Position numbers and translations under genes: made by a program. Below are positions 1 through 10,493 of a stretch of DNA of 64,000 nucleotides, in pieces (within the stretch, counting starts at the first letter, position 1; each line of letters opens with the position of its first letter). Under the pieces are notes generated by a model. That model was not told the DNA's origin and searched no databases. It saw only the letters and a list, made by a program, of their open reading frames with translations. The stretch comes from Streptomyces sp. WM6378 (lineage in GTDB: Bacteria; Actinomycetota; Actinomycetes; Streptomycetales; Streptomycetaceae): positions 1 through 64,000 of the forward strand of contig NZ_LGDD01000106.1 in NCBI RefSeq assembly GCF_001279695.1, written 5' to 3'.

Positions 1-227
1 CCCACCACCCCTCCACCACCGCCCCCCAGCGCAAGATCAAGGAAGCCCTGGACGCCCGTGATGCCCTCGCCACCGCGCTCACCCGGGCCGGCATCCAGTT
101 GCCCGCCATGGACGTCCGTTCCCCATATCCCGACGAGACCCGCTACGCCCTCGTCCACCTCGGACTCTGCTCCGCGCCCGTGGCACACGCCCTCGCGGAA
201 GTGATCACCCGGGGCGCCTCCCGGTGA
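1..227 (+). CDS. C-terminal part of a small hypothetical protein
   Basis: The last 74 codons of a reading frame that enters from the left edge. The codons are in typical Streptomyces usage and end in TGA at 225-227. The tail has an alternating Ala/Leu pattern (ALVHLGLCSAPVAHALAEV) seen in small Streptomyces proteins that travel with helix-turn-helix regulators. I do not recognise a named domain. The stop overlaps the GTG start of the next gene (GTGA), so the two are translationally coupled. The start lies outside the window. Confidence 0.6.
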   Translation, partial: HHPSTTAPQRKIKEALDARDALATALTRAGIQLPAMDVRSPYPDETRYALVHLGLCSAPVAHALAEVITRGASR

Positions 228-487
228 CGGTCGACGACGGCTCCCACTCCAGCCCCGGAACCCGGCCCAGTCCCACCATCGGCGACACCGTCCGGGACAC
301 CCGCCGCAACCGCTTCGGCATCGTCACCGACCGCATCGGCCCCTACCTCCGGCTCCGCCCCCTCACCGGCGGCCGGGCATGGGAAGCTGCATCGGAAGAC
401 ACCGAGCCGGTCAGCGAGCCCGAAGCCCTTCGTGCGCGCCTCGCGGAAGTGAACGCCCGGAGCAGCAAGCCCTGTCCCGGTGGCTGA
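224..487 (+). CDS. Small hypothetical protein, KOW/SH3-like
   Basis: An 87-residue protein starting at GTG 224, inside the stop of the preceding gene. The central part (GDTVRDTRRNRFGIVTDRIG, then YLRLRPLTGG) has the shape of a short SH3-like beta barrel: a polar Gly-Asp turn, then a basic strand, then a hydrophobic strand. The same type of protein is common in Streptomyces downstream of an HTH regulator and a small partner gene. Its function is unknown. It lies 185 bp upstream of pglY and is probably not part of the BREX operon. Confidence 0.6.
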   Translation: MTVDDGSHSSPGTRPSPTIGDTVRDTRRNRFGIVTDRIGPYLRLRPLTGGRAWEAASEDTEPVSEPEALRARLAEVNARSSKPCPGG

Positions 488-672
488 AGCGGCCTGCCGG
501 GTCCGTGACCGCCGTTCGCTGTCAGTGGTCGCCGCCATCCTGCTCTATGGGATGTTTCCGCACATCAGGCCCGTAACCAGCGCCGATGCCGGACAATGTC
601 CCGGGGGACTTCCTCCCGGTACCGGCACGGACTGCGACGGCGTACGCCGTCAGAAGGTGAGCGAGACGCGCA

Positions 673-3600
673 ATGGCCCAGCAGCCGCCCCTCCTCCGCG
701 ATGTGATCAACATCAAGGAGTCGATCTCCACGTCCGACTTCGTCCTGCAGCTCTCCGAGGCCACCACCCCCGAAGGTGCCAAGGCCGCGCTCAAGGACTA
801 CGTCGTCACGGAACGGCTGCTGGAAAACTTCGACGAGGCTCTCGGGCTCATCAAGGCCTCCCTCGACGGGCACACCTCCAAGGCCGCGTACCTCCATGGA
901 TCCTTCGGTTCCGGTAAGTCGCACTTCATGGCCGTCCTGCACGCCCTCCTCAGCGGCAGCCCCGCCGCCCACGACCGCGCCGACTTCGACACCGTGCTCA
1001 CCAAGCACGAGTGGCTCACCACCGACGGCAAGAAGTTCCTCCTCGTCCCCTACCACATGCTCGGCGCGAAGGCCCTGGAGCAGCGGGTCCTCGGGACGTA
1101 CGTGAGCCACGTCAAGAAGCTCCACCCCGAGGCAGCGACCCCCCGGGTCTACCGCACCGACTCCCTCTTCGCCGACATCCACGCCATGCGCGAGCGGATG
1201 GGCGACGAGGCCGTCATCAAGGGACTCGCCACCATCGGCGGAGAGGCCGACGAGGACGACGAGTGGGGCGAGTCCTTCGCCTGGACCCCCACCCTCCTCG
1301 ACACCGCGCTCGCCGCTGAGGAGATCCACGAGGCCGGGTACGCGCTCAACCTCGTCGCCCCCTCCACCCCCGTCGAGCTGCGCGCCCGCCTGGTTCAGGA
1401 CGCCAGCACCAACCTGCTGCCCGGCTTCACACAGAACGCGCACGAGAACGAGCACGGCTTCATCTCGCTCGACGCCGGCCTGTCCGTGATCGCCGAGCAC
1501 GCGAAGTCCATCGGCTACGACGGCCTCATCCTCTTCCTCGACGAGCTGATCCTGTGGCTGGCCACCCTCATCCACGACCAGAAGTTCGTGGGCCGCGAGG
1601 CCGGCAAAATCACCAACTTCGTGGAGGGTGCCGACGCCCGCCGGGCCATCCCGATCGTGTCCTTCATCGCCCGCCAGCGCGATCTGCGCGAGCTGGTCGG
1701 CGAGGAGCTGTCCGGGGCCGCCGAGTCCTCCATCCAGGACACCCTCAACCAGGCATCCGGCCGGTTCGACAAGATCACGCTCGAGGACCGCAACCTCCCC
1801 CAGGTCGCGCACGCCCGCCTGCTCCAGCCCAAGGACACCGAGGCCGCCGGCCTCATCACCACCGAGTTCGAGAAGACCCGTAAGGTCCGCCAGGAAGTCT
1901 GGGACACCCTCCTCGGCTCCGACCGCGGGGCCGACGGCGTCGGGGCCGACGAGGAGAGCTTCCGGCTCACCTATCCCTTCTCCCCCGCCTTCATGGACAC
2001 CCTCGTCCACGTCTCCTCCGCGCTCCAGCGCAACCGCACCGGTATGAAGCTGATGGGCCAGCTCCTCGCCGACCACCGTCACGAGCTGCGCCTGGGCGAC
2101 CTGATCCCGGTCGGCGACCTGTACCCGCTGATCACCGCGGGCGGCGACAAGCCGTTCACCGACAGCCTCAAGGTCGTCTTCGAGGCCGCCGACAAGCTGT
2201 ACCGGACCAAGCTCCGCCCGTTCCTCCTCGCCACGTACAACGTGTCGGAGGAGGACGTCGAGCAGTACACGCAGCGCCCCGCCAGCATCACCGACGAGGA
2301 GCTGCGCGGCCGGGTGAAGACCTTCGTCGGCGACAACCGGATCGTCGGGACCCTGCTGCTCTCCGCGCTCGCGCCGAGCGTCCCAGCCCTCGCCGACCTG
2401 ACGATCCGTCGCCTGTCCGCGCTCAACTACGGCTCGGTCGTCGCCCCGATCCCCGGCCGCGAGTACGGGATCCTCGGCAGCAAGGTCGACGACTGGGCGG
2501 GGCGCTTCCCGGAGATCAAGGTGACCGGGCCCAAGGGCAACCAGGTCGTCCGCCTGGAACTCTCCGGCGTCGACGTCGACTCGGTCATCGCCAACGCCAA
2601 CGTCAACAACAACCCGGGCAACCGGCAGGCCCTCGCCAAGCGGCTGCTGACCGAGGAGCTCGACGTCGCGCACGGCAAGCTGACCGAGGAGGTGCAGTTC
2701 GTCTGGCGCGGCACCGACCGCGCCATCGAGGTGATCTTCGGAAACCTCGCGGACGAGGACGATCTCCCCGACCACGACCTGGTGCCCCGCGAGGAGGGAC
2801 GCTGGCGCCTCGCCATCGACCTTCCCTTCGACGACGGGGAGTACGGGCCCGTCGAGGACGCCAACCGCATCCGGCGCCTGCGCGAGAAGCAGCAGGACGA
2901 GCGGTCGCGCACCGTCGCCTGGCTGCCCACCCACCTCTCCAGCCAGCGGTTCGCGGACTTCTGCCGGCTCGTCGTCATCGACAAGGCCCTGGCCGACGAC
3001 CAGCGCTTCGACAGCCAGTACGCCGGCCATCTGAACGCCGACAACCGGGCCCGCGCCAAGGGGCTCCTGGAGAGCCAGCGCGAAACGCTCCTCACCACCG
3101 TCAAGGCGGCCTTCAAGCAGGCGTACGGACTCGCCGAGAAGAAGCCTGCCGACGTGGAACTGGGCTTCGGCGACCACCTGGAGTCCTTGCGTGAGGTCGA
3201 GGGGCTCACCCTCGCCTTCGGGCAGACGCTGCGCGACGGCGTCCGCCACATCGCGGGCAAGCTGCTCGCGAGCCAGTTCCCGGAGCACCCGGAGCTCGAC
3301 CCGGAGAACACCGGGACGGTCGTCAAGGCAGCCGACGCGAAGAAGGTCTTCGGGCACGTCCGGGCCGCCGCCGAGGCGCGCGATCACCGGACCGAGGTTC
3401 CGGCCGGAGACCGGGCGCTCATGCGGCGGATCGTCGGTCCGATGCGCCTCGGGCAGCAGAAGGAGGCGTACTTCGAGCTGTCGACGTTCTGGGCCGATCA
3501 CTTCCGCCAGCTCGCCCGCGACAAGGGTGTCACCAGCGATCTGACCTTGATCACGCTCACCGACTGGATCGACAAGCCGTCTCCTCGAGGACTGCCCGAC

Positions 3601-4569
3601 TTCCTCGCCCGGCTCGTCGTGGCTGCCTTCGCCGAGATGGACGACCGGGTCTGGGTGCGCGAGGGCATGCCCCTCGACCCGGCCCCGGAGCTGACGCAGA
3701 TCAAGGACCGCGACGCCCTGCGCAGCCAGCCCCTGCCCTCCCCCGAGGACTGGGAGACGACCCGGCAGCGCTTTGCCGCCGTCTTCGGACGGCCGGCGCC
3801 GACGATCCTGCGCGGCCGCATCGTCAACCAGTTCGCCCGGCAGATCACCGACCAGGCCCGTGCCGCACAGGAGTTCGCTGCCGAACTGCTCCAGCGGCTG
3901 GAGGCGCACGCCGGTTTCCTGCACCTCGACCAGACCGGCGATACGGGTCGCCTCGCGCTCGCCCGGCAGGCCGTGGAACTGCTGAAGGCCGTGACCGCCG
4001 CGTCGGGTCAGGGCGCCGCCGGTGCGAAGAAGACGGTGGAGGCCCTCGCCCGGTTCGACCTCGGGCAGCCGAGCGCCGAGCAGTACGGCACGTCCATCGC
4101 CCAGGCGCGCAAGGTCGCCGAAGCGCTCGCCGCCGCGTCCTGGAGCACCCTGGAGCTGGCTTCGGCCGAGGGCCCCGAAGGCGAGGCCCTGCTCGACTCC
4201 CTGCGCAATGTGGCCCGCAGCGAGCAGCAGCGGACGGACAAGCTGGAGGAGGCCCTCGTACGCACCCAGCGCGAGGTCCTGGCTCTGATGAAGCGGAACC
4301 GCGCAGTCGCCCCGCCCGCGCCGCCCGTATCTCCCAGCCCCGCCCCGGGCCCCTCCGACGTCTCTCTGAACACGAGCACCAGCGATCCCCGTATCCCGTT
4401 CGACCCCCAGCAGAAGTCCTCTGCCTCGGGGCAGAAGCACCGCACGAGCGGCGCCCGTACGACCACGGCCTCCCGCGCGGTGGCCGAGCTCCAGGCGGAG
4501 CTGGCCGAGCTGGCCGCGGCGGAGCCCGGTGCCACCGTGGAGATCGTCTGGCGGGTCGTCGGCGGATGA
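673..4569 (+). CDS. pglY: BREX type 2 / Pgl P-loop ATPase PglY
   Basis: A 1298-residue ATPase, close to the length of PglY in the S. coelicolor phage-growth-limitation system. The Walker A motif GSFGSGKS is at residues 76-83, and a Walker B-like strand ([11 protein letters not shown]) lies near residues 285-295. PglY is the type 2 counterpart of BrxC and is needed for phage exclusion; its exact step is unknown. The ATG at 673 follows an AAGGTGA sequence. The stop overlaps the pglZ start (ATGA), so PglY and PglZ are made together. The C-terminal 300 residues are Ala/Glu-rich and likely helical, ending in a Pro/Ser linker. The assignment rests on the direct pglZ neighbour and on brxD/brxHI downstream. 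Confidence 0.92.
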   Translation: MAQQPPLLRDVINIKESISTSDFVLQLSEATTPEGAKAALKDYVVTERLLENFDEALGLIKASLDGHTSKAAYLHGSFGSGKSHFMAVLHALLSGSPAAHDRADFDTVLTKHEWLTTDGKKFLLVPYHMLGAKALEQRVLGTYVSHVKKLHPEAATPRVYRTDSLFADIHAMRERMGDEAVIKGLATIGGEADEDDEWGESFAWTPTLLDTALAAEEIHEAGYALNLVAPSTPVELRARLVQDASTNLLPGFTQNAHENEHGFISLDAGLSVIAEHAKSIGYDGLILFLDELILWLATLIHDQKFVGREAGKITNFVEGADARRAIPIVSFIARQRDLRELVGEELSGAAESSIQDTLNQASGRFDKITLEDRNLPQVAHARLLQPKDTEAAGLITTEFEKTRKVRQEVWDTLLGSDRGADGVGADEESFRLTYPFSPAFMDTLVHVSSALQRNRTGMKLMGQLLADHRHELRLGDLIPVGDLYPLITAGGDKPFTDSLKVVFEAADKLYRTKLRPFLLATYNVSEEDVEQYTQRPASITDEELRGRVKTFVGDNRIVGTLLLSALAPSVPALADLTIRRLSALNYGSVVAPIPGREYGILGSKVDDWAGRFPEIKVTGPKGNQVVRLELSGVDVDSVIANANVNNNPGNRQALAKRLLTEELDVAHGKLTEEVQFVWRGTDRAIEVIFGNLADEDDLPDHDLVPREEGRWRLAIDLPFDDGEYGPVEDANRIRRLREKQQDERSRTVAWLPTHLSSQRFADFCRLVVIDKALADDQRFDSQYAGHLNADNRARAKGLLESQRETLLTTVKAAFKQAYGLAEKKPADVELGFGDHLESLREVEGLTLAFGQTLRDGVRHIAGKLLASQFPEHPELDPENTGTVVKAADAKKVFGHVRAAAEARDHRTEVPAGDRALMRRIVGPMRLGQQKEAYFELSTFWADHFRQLARDKGVTSDLTLITLTDWIDKPSPRGLPDFLARLVVAAFAEMDDRVWVREGMPLDPAPELTQIKDRDALRSQPLPSPEDWETTRQRFAAVFGRPAPTILRGRIVNQFARQITDQARAAQEFAAELLQRLEAHAGFLHLDQTGDTGRLALARQAVELLKAVTAASGQGAAGAKKTVEALARFDLGQPSAEQYGTSIAQARKVAEALAAASWSTLELASAEGPEGEALLDSLRNVARSEQQRTDKLEEALVRTQREVLALMKRNRAVAPPAPPVSPSPAPGPSDVSLNTSTSDPRIPFDPQQKSSASGQKHRTSGARTTTASRAVAELQAELAELAAAEPGATVEIVWRVVGG

Positions 4570-7469
4570 GTATCGCCTCCACCACGGTCGCCGTACGGCT
4601 GAACCTCGCGACCGTCACCCAGTACCTGTCGTCCCAGAGCTCCCTCACCACCTCGCTGGCCGGGAGCGGTCGGCGCCGTGCCGTGCTGCTGCGCTCGGCG
4701 CCCCAGTGGGACGGCCCGGCCGCGCCCGCATGGGGGGACGGGCTGAGCGCGCGCATCGCGCCCGCGCCCTCGCCGCTCGCCGTGCACGAGCTGCTGCTCG
4801 ACCACCTCGACGGCAAGACGGCTGGACCGCCGGTACTCGTCGTCCTGACCGACCGCGAGCAGAATGAGCTCGACCCGGCCATCCTCGCGCGCGCACACAA
4901 GAAGCGCATCGACACCGTCGACAGCTGGGACGTGGTCCGCGACGCGTTCCGCGCCCAGCAGGTCGACCCCCGGCTCAAGGAATCCAACTGGGCCGCGGAA
5001 GCCCTCCTCGACGCCACCCCGCCGAAGGGAGGAGGCTGGCCGCCGGTCGCCGGAGGCATGCTCTCCCGGCGCACCGCCCTGTCCTCCCTGGCCCTGCGCC
5101 GGCTCCGGCTGGGAAGGTACGCCAGCGAGGCGCAGACCCCGGGCCGGGCGCCGGTGAGTGACGCCCTGGACCCCCATGCCCTGTTCGCCTGGTCCCTGAC
5201 TGCGGGCGGCCCCGAGCTCATGCTGGAGTTGCGGCGGCCCGAGCGGGACGGACTGGCCGCGTTCCTGGGGGAAGAGGATCAGGCCGGACCCGCCGGGCGG
5301 GCGCTGCTCGCGCTCGTCGCGGCCGATCATGGCGCGGACGCGGTGGCCTTCGGTCTCGTCTGTGCCGCGCTGTGGGTCCACTGTGCGCCGGACGCCGTGT
5401 CCTACCGGGCCCGGGGGCGGGCCGAGCGGTGGTTCGGCGAGCAGCCGCTCGCCAAGGGCGACGAGCTCGACCTGCTCGTGTCCCGGTTCGCAGTGGCCAC
5501 CGAGGAATACGTCGGCTCGCTGCTGACGTCCGCGGCCCGCGCCGACAGCGGGGACTCGGAGACCTCGCGTGAGGCCCGGCGGCTGAGCGACACCGTCCTG
5601 GACCGCGCTTCCGTACTGGTCCGCCAGTTCGGTGCGGAGGATGCCGCCGAGACCAGCGCACTGCTCGCGGCAGGGCTCGAGGCACGCTTCGCGGCCGTGG
5701 GCCGGGCGCTGGCCGACGGGCAGCCCCGCGCCGTCTCTGACGCTGTACGCGCTCTCGGTGAGCACAAGCGTGCCGACGGCCCGGAAGCACTGGCACGGGT
5801 GGAACGGGCCCGGATGGCCCAGCGGCTGGCCCAGTGGCTGGCCGGTGACCCGGCCGGCACCTCGGACACCGTGGCCGACGCCCTCCAACGGCACACCGCC
5901 GAGACCGGGTGGGTGGACAGCGCCCTCGAACACATCGAAGCGGGCGGCGATCCGGCCCCCGTGCTGAAGGCGGCGTACGACACACTCGGCGAACAGGTGC
6001 GCCGCAAGCGGCACGAGATCGACGGCGCCTTCGCGCGCGCCTTGGCCATCTGGACCTCCGCCGGCACCGGGCCGGGCTCGATGCTGACGGTGGAGACCTT
6101 CCTCGACCGGGTCGTGAAGCCGGTCGTACGCCGGGGCACCGACCGCCGCGTCCTCCTGCTGGTCCTTGACGGGATGAGCTCGGCGATCGCCGGCGAGCTG
6201 GCTGAGGAGCTGCGCGCCTCCTGGGCCGAGTTCGATCCTCTGGACGAGGGCGCCCCACGCCGCCGCGCGATGGCCGCCGCTCTGCCCACGCTGACCACGG
6301 TCTGTCGTACGTCGTTGTTCGCGGGAAGGCTGACGAAGGGCACTCAGGCCGACGAGAAGAAGCTCTTCCCCACCCACGCCTTCTGGGACGGAACGCCCGC
6401 CGCGGTCTTCCACAAGGACGAGCTGCGCGCCGAGGGCTCCGGCGATACCTTCGGGCCCGCCCTCACCGAGGCCCTCGGTGACGGGCGCACCCATGTCGCC
6501 GTGGTCCTCAACACCATCGATGACCGCCTCGCCAAGGAGCAGAAGCTCGGTGACGGCGCCTGGCACCTCGATGAAATAGGGCGGCTGCGCGATCTGCTGC
6601 GGGTGGCCGCCGCCCAGGGAATGGCAGTGATCCTGACCAGCGACCACGGCCACGTGGTGGACCGGCGCGACGTCAAGGTGAATGCCGCGGCCCCGGATTC
6701 GGCACGGCACCGCGCCCCCGGCGGACCCCTGGCGGAGGCGGAGGTCGTGCTGTCGGGCCCCCGTGTGGTCTGGCCCGAGGCGGACGGCTCGATCGTCGCT
6801 CTGTGGGATGCGGACTCGCGCTACACCACCCTCAAGGCGGGCTACCACGGAGGCGCATCTCTGAGGGAATTCACCATCCCCGTGCTCGCCTTCCTGCCCT
6901 TCGGCGCGACGCCGCCCGAGAGCTGGCGCGAGCTGGGCGACCAGCGCCCGGCGTGGTGGTTCCTGGAGAAAGCACAGCAGCCGCCGGTTCGTCCCGCCGC
7001 CCAGTCCCCCGCCTCGCCCGCTCTGCCGGAGAAGCAGAGCCGGCAGAAGCCGACGAAGGCACAGGCCGAACTGGCGCAGACGCACGACTCACTCTTCGAC
7101 GTCGCTCTGGTTCCGGCGGCCGAACACGAGGGGGTCATCGTCACGCCCGTTCTGGTCGCGCCCGACGATGCTCTGATCACGGCGCTGCTCGTGTCCGATG
7201 CCTTCAAGGATCAGGTCGGGCTGCTGGCTCGCAAGCCTCCCCTGGACAAGCTGGAGAAGGCGATCCGGGCACTCCTGGAGGCCGGAGGCACCCTGCCCGT
7301 GACTGCTGTGGCGCAGCGCGTCGACTACCCGGCCACCCGTGCGGACGGCTTTGCCGCGGTACTGCGGCAAGTCCTCAACTACGACGGCGTGCAGGTCCTG
7401 CAGACCCTGCCGGACGGACGGACGCTCCGCCTCGACAGGAGTCTCTTGCAGTTGCAGTTCGGGGTGTGA
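4566..7469 (+). CDS. pglZ: BREX type 2 PglZ, alkaline-phosphatase-superfamily protein
   Basis: A 967-residue protein with a PglZ domain at about residues 525-720. Metal-site motifs of the alkaline-phosphatase superfamily are visible: VLDGMS near residue 532 and [12 protein letters not shown] near residue 690. PglZ is the one component shared by all BREX types; in type 2 systems it works with PglX, PglY and PglW to mark self DNA and block phage growth. The N-terminal half is helical and Ala/Leu-rich. A Pro/Gln linker precedes a C-terminal winged-helix-like end. It begins inside the pglY stop codon. It ends 10 bp before the convergent CBS-HEPN gene. Confidence 0.92.
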   Translation: MSIASTTVAVRLNLATVTQYLSSQSSLTTSLAGSGRRRAVLLRSAPQWDGPAAPAWGDGLSARIAPAPSPLAVHELLLDHLDGKTAGPPVLVVLTDREQNELDPAILARAHKKRIDTVDSWDVVRDAFRAQQVDPRLKESNWAAEALLDATPPKGGGWPPVAGGMLSRRTALSSLALRRLRLGRYASEAQTPGRAPVSDALDPHALFAWSLTAGGPELMLELRRPERDGLAAFLGEEDQAGPAGRALLALVAADHGADAVAFGLVCAALWVHCAPDAVSYRARGRAERWFGEQPLAKGDELDLLVSRFAVATEEYVGSLLTSAARADSGDSETSREARRLSDTVLDRASVLVRQFGAEDAAETSALLAAGLEARFAAVGRALADGQPRAVSDAVRALGEHKRADGPEALARVERARMAQRLAQWLAGDPAGTSDTVADALQRHTAETGWVDSALEHIEAGGDPAPVLKAAYDTLGEQVRRKRHEIDGAFARALAIWTSAGTGPGSMLTVETFLDRVVKPVVRRGTDRRVLLLVLDGMSSAIAGELAEELRASWAEFDPLDEGAPRRRAMAAALPTLTTVCRTSLFAGRLTKGTQADEKKLFPTHAFWDGTPAAVFHKDELRAEGSGDTFGPALTEALGDGRTHVAVVLNTIDDRLAKEQKLGDGAWHLDEIGRLRDLLRVAAAQGMAVILTSDHGHVVDRRDVKVNAAAPDSARHRAPGGPLAEAEVVLSGPRVVWPEADGSIVALWDADSRYTTLKAGYHGGASLREFTIPVLAFLPFGATPPESWRELGDQRPAWWFLEKAQQPPVRPAAQSPASPALPEKQSRQKPTKAQAELAQTHDSLFDVALVPAAEHEGVIVTPVLVAPDDALITALLVSDAFKDQVGLLARKPPLDKLEKAIRALLEAGGTLPVTAVAQRVDYPATRADGFAAVLRQVLNYDGVQVLQTLPDGRTLRLDRSLLQLQFGV

Positions 7470-7478
7470 AGCGGTGAC

Positions 7479-8525
7479 TCAGCCGGCGTAGTCCCGCAGC
7501 AAGGTGGTGAAGGCGGTCAGCTCCCGCATCGACTCGAGGGGCAAAGGCTCCGCATCGAAGTGAGCGATGCGGTTCCGAACGTCCTTCACACGTTGCAGAT
7601 GGCGGACGAACTGGCCGCGGTCCAGGGATTCACACTGGAGCGCGGCCCAGTTGAGGTCCGCCTGCTGGGCCATGGCCTGCTTCTTCTGCTCCCCGTTGAG
7701 GAGATAGACGTAGTCGCCGAACGTCAGGTCCTCGACCCTGCCCGAGCGGTGCTCTTCCTTCTTGTTCGTCTGGACCGCCTTGACCGCCTCCTCGGTGAGC
7801 CTGGCTCCCAGCCACCGGCGCAGGAGGGATTCGATCTCTCCGAGCAGGAAGAAGGGGCGGGCCGCGCTCTCGAAGCGGCCGACCACGTGCGCCTGCGTCA
7901 CGATGCCGGACAGACTCCCGTCCTCACCTCGGATCAGAAGGTAGCCGTGCTCCGACAGCATCGGCAGGCAGGCGAAGAACTCCTGCCTCGTATCGGCAAC
8001 GGGGAGCGACTCCTGCTGCATCGCGTTCTCCAGGCTGCTTTCCTTGCCCCGCTCGTACATGAGAGCCAGGGAACGCCAGGTGATCACGCCGTGGAGCGTC
8101 GTCATGCCCGTCGTGACGGGTATCTGCGCGTAGCCCCGCTGGCGCATCAAGTACGTCGCCTGGGACAGCCCCGCCGTGAGGGACACACAATGCACCCCGC
8201 CGCGGGCGGACGGCAGGTCACCGATCCGGAGCCGCTGCGGCAGCACGGCCGACGGAAGCGGATCCCGCTCCGCCTCGTCGGCTTCGTCAGCTTCGGGCGT
8301 GGCCTGCACCGCCGTGGCGAAGGCGACGATCTGGACACGGGCACCCGGAGCACAGTTGGCGAAGTCCGGAAGGGTGGCGAGCCCCGCGTCAGTCAGTGCC
8401 TGCTCGATCTCGTGCACGTTCCACGGCCTGCGCACCCGCACGCCGAACAGGTCCAGCAGTTCCCCGAGGGGCACCTCGGTGCCCTTGAGCGCGAGAAGCT
8501 CCTCGGTGCTCGGCTTCTGGTTCAC
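7479..8525 (-). CDS. CBS-domain-pair plus HEPN protein, partner of the DUF262 nuclease
   Basis: A 348-residue protein that I do not recognise as a named BREX component. Two CBS motifs are visible, at about residues 105-155 (QATYLMRQRGYAQIPV, then LHGVITWRSL) and 168-220 (SEHGYLLI, then LSGIVTQAHVV). A helical C-terminal domain carries the R-x4-H signature of HEPN RNases (RNRIAH, residues 317-322). CBS pairs usually bind adenosine nucleotides and HEPN domains usually cut RNA, so a nucleotide-gated RNase is a reasonable guess. The GTG start overlaps the stop of the DUF262 gene (GTGA), so the two are translationally coupled. They run opposite to the BREX genes. Confidence 0.75.
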   Translation of the reverse strand: MNQKPSTEELLALKGTEVPLGELLDLFGVRVRRPWNVHEIEQALTDAGLATLPDFANCAPGARVQIVAFATAVQATPEADEADEAERDPLPSAVLPQRLRIGDLPSARGGVHCVSLTAGLSQATYLMRQRGYAQIPVTTGMTTLHGVITWRSLALMYERGKESSLENAMQQESLPVADTRQEFFACLPMLSEHGYLLIRGEDGSLSGIVTQAHVVGRFESAARPFFLLGEIESLLRRWLGARLTEEAVKAVQTNKKEEHRSGRVEDLTFGDYVYLLNGEQKKQAMAQQADLNWAALQCESLDRGQFVRHLQRVKDVRNRIAHFDAEPLPLESMRELTAFTTLLRDYAG

Positions 8526-10366
8526 TTGACCGCCTTGCCGTCGGTCATGTCACGCAGGATCGTCCGCTTGCCCATGGCCGCGTACACCATGTCCTCGAGC
8601 TGCTTGGCCCGTGCCGCGTAGAACGCCTCGTAGTCGTTGTTCCTCAGGAAATACGGATCGATCAGATGCGTCGCGATGACGTCGTCGAACCACTCCCGGC
8701 GCATATCGGAGGCAGCGGCGAGTGAGTCGATATAGGCAGCAGGCGCACCGGTGAGGGCCTGAGCCGCACGCAGGGACAGCGGTGTCTTGTTGACGATGGA
8801 GTTGGCAGGGGAGGTCTTGACCCCGTCGTACTGCCGGCGCACCCAGGCCCGGGGGAAGATGTGCCGGACGTCCACGCCGTACTCGTCCATCAGGGCGGGC
8901 TTCAGCGGCGTCTCCGTGTGGTGCCAGTCCACAGCGCCCTGCTTGATCAGCAGCGCATAGATTCCCTTGTAGGCAGCGCTGTTCCGCGTGGTGAGCGTGT
9001 CCAGCCGCTCCGGGAAGAAGTAGGCGTCGGTGACGGTCTCCGGGGCGGTGCCTTCACGCCGGACCCATGCCACCAGCTGTTCGACGTCCCGCGTGAAGCG
9101 GGTTTCGGTGGAGCCGCCGTACATCTCACCGAGCACACCGCACCAGTACCACTGCGTGATCATGTCTTCGGCACCGAGCGTGTCGGTCGCCTCCCCGAGG
9201 ATGGCCCTGACCGCGGCGAGAGGCACCAGCTGGGTGCGGTACGGCAGCTCGGCGGCGCGCACGATGCACTGCCTCTCGAGAAAGGCGCCGGCCCAGGCGA
9301 ACGCCTTGGCAAGCCTCGGCGCGAGGGACTCGAAGTCCGCGAGGGGCAGCTCGAGGAGGTCGCGGCGCTTGCAGGAGACCCCGGTGCCCAGCCCGTCCTG
9401 CTTCCGGGACCACGTGCGCACCAGTGCCACGGCCTGGAGGAAGTCGCTGCTGCTCAGTCCGTTGTCGACGCCCACCTCGAACCGTCCGAACACTGGATAG
9501 CGGCCGGCCAGGTCCTCCTTGATCGCCCGCCAGACCTGAGGCAGCTGGTAATAGTCGTCGGTCCGCTCGCGGTAGCCCCGGTCACCGGCGTAAGTCGCCG
9601 TCAGGAGCTCGAAGACGTTGAGGGCCACTCCCCCCGTGTTCACCCGCTCGAAGACCGCGCACACGGCGTCCATGGACGTGGAGGCAGCCAGCTTGATCAT
9701 GGGTACCTGGAAGGAGCGTACGGGCTCGAGGACCTGCTCCTCGAAGCGGCTCCATCGGTCGAAATGACCGTCGTCCATCTTCTCGTACGCGCGTCGCCAG
9801 GCGTTTACCTTCGCGGTGTCGAAGACGATGCTCAGGGGGAAGAGTCCTGCAGCGCACTCGCCGTCCGCCGTGGTCAGGTCATGAACGATGTTCCGGGCGA
9901 AGTTGGACCGCTGGACCTTGTCCTCGGGTACGGACACGATGGCCTCGTCGCGGTCCGCGGGCGAGCCGATGGCGTTCTTGATGTCCACGTAGTACCAGCG
10001 CCTGACCGAGTTGCCACGCGCGTCGGTGGTCTCGACGGGGCTGTCCTGGAACAGAGCCTGGAACAACGAGGTGAGACGCTGCTGTCCGTCGAGGAGCAGC
10101 AAGCTGGGCGTCACCTCCTCCGCCACCTGCGCGCCGGTGAGTGCACGGGCGCGGAAGGGTGAGTCACCCCCCGTCTCCAGCGTCATCACCACACCCAGGG
10201 GGTAATCGAGCGTCACCGTCGCAACAATGGCGCGAATTCGATCGTCATCCCACTTCCAGTCCCGCTGGAAGTCGGGCAGTTGAAGGGAGCCTGACGCCAC
10301 ATCTGCCAAGAGCGCCTTGAGTTTCACATTATCGAGTCCGGCCACGTGCTTGTTCCCCACCCTCAC
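8522..10366 (-). CDS. GmrSD/BrxU-like DUF262-DUF1524 endonuclease
   Basis: A 614-residue protein. The N-terminal DUF262 (GmrS-type, ParB-like) domain shows LPDFQRDWKW at residues 31-40 and DGQQRLTSL at 93-101, the family's nucleotide-binding motif. The C-terminal end resembles the DUF1524 His-Me finger nuclease: RHIFPRAW near residue 501, followed by an NSIVNKTPLS segment near 522, which matches the family pattern of His-x2-Pro then Asn. GmrSD proteins are NTP-dependent type IV enzymes that cut modified phage DNA; BrxU is a GmrSD family member encoded in some BREX islands. This copy sits between pglZ and brxD on the opposite strand and is the first gene of a two-gene operon. Confidence 0.82.
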   Translation of the reverse strand: MRVGNKHVAGLDNVKLKALLADVASGSLQLPDFQRDWKWDDDRIRAIVATVTLDYPLGVVMTLETGGDSPFRARALTGAQVAEEVTPSLLLLDGQQRLTSLFQALFQDSPVETTDARGNSVRRWYYVDIKNAIGSPADRDEAIVSVPEDKVQRSNFARNIVHDLTTADGECAAGLFPLSIVFDTAKVNAWRRAYEKMDDGHFDRWSRFEEQVLEPVRSFQVPMIKLAASTSMDAVCAVFERVNTGGVALNVFELLTATYAGDRGYRERTDDYYQLPQVWRAIKEDLAGRYPVFGRFEVGVDNGLSSSDFLQAVALVRTWSRKQDGLGTGVSCKRRDLLELPLADFESLAPRLAKAFAWAGAFLERQCIVRAAELPYRTQLVPLAAVRAILGEATDTLGAEDMITQWYWCGVLGEMYGGSTETRFTRDVEQLVAWVRREGTAPETVTDAYFFPERLDTLTTRNSAAYKGIYALLIKQGAVDWHHTETPLKPALMDEYGVDVRHIFPRAWVRRQYDGVKTSPANSIVNKTPLSLRAAQALTGAPAAYIDSLAAASDMRREWFDDVIATHLIDPYFLRNNDYEAFYAARAKQLEDMVYAAMGKRTILRDMTDGKAVK

Positions 10367-10493
10367 AGTGCTGCGCTTTCTTCACGCGAGCGGCGATTAG
10401 ACCAATCACGCGACATGCAGGTCAACGAGACCGACTGCACAAGAGTCGACTTCGGCCAACCGCCGTGCGCCGCCGGAATGGGAGACTGGTGGC
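10367..10493. promoter_or_regulatory. Divergent promoter region between the DUF262 operon and brxD
   Basis: These 127 bp separate the start of the DUF262 nuclease (-) and the GTG start of brxD (+), so both promoters should lie here. The sequence is less GC-rich than the flanks around 10380-10410. I see no clear palindromic operator. The position means that brxD-brxHI can be transcribed independently of pglYZ. Confidence 0.5.

Noticed and set aside
565..4440. A 1291-codon open frame on the minus strand opposite pglY
   Set aside because: It is the mirror of the high-GC third-position bias of pglY; no domain is recognisable and it has no ribosome binding site.
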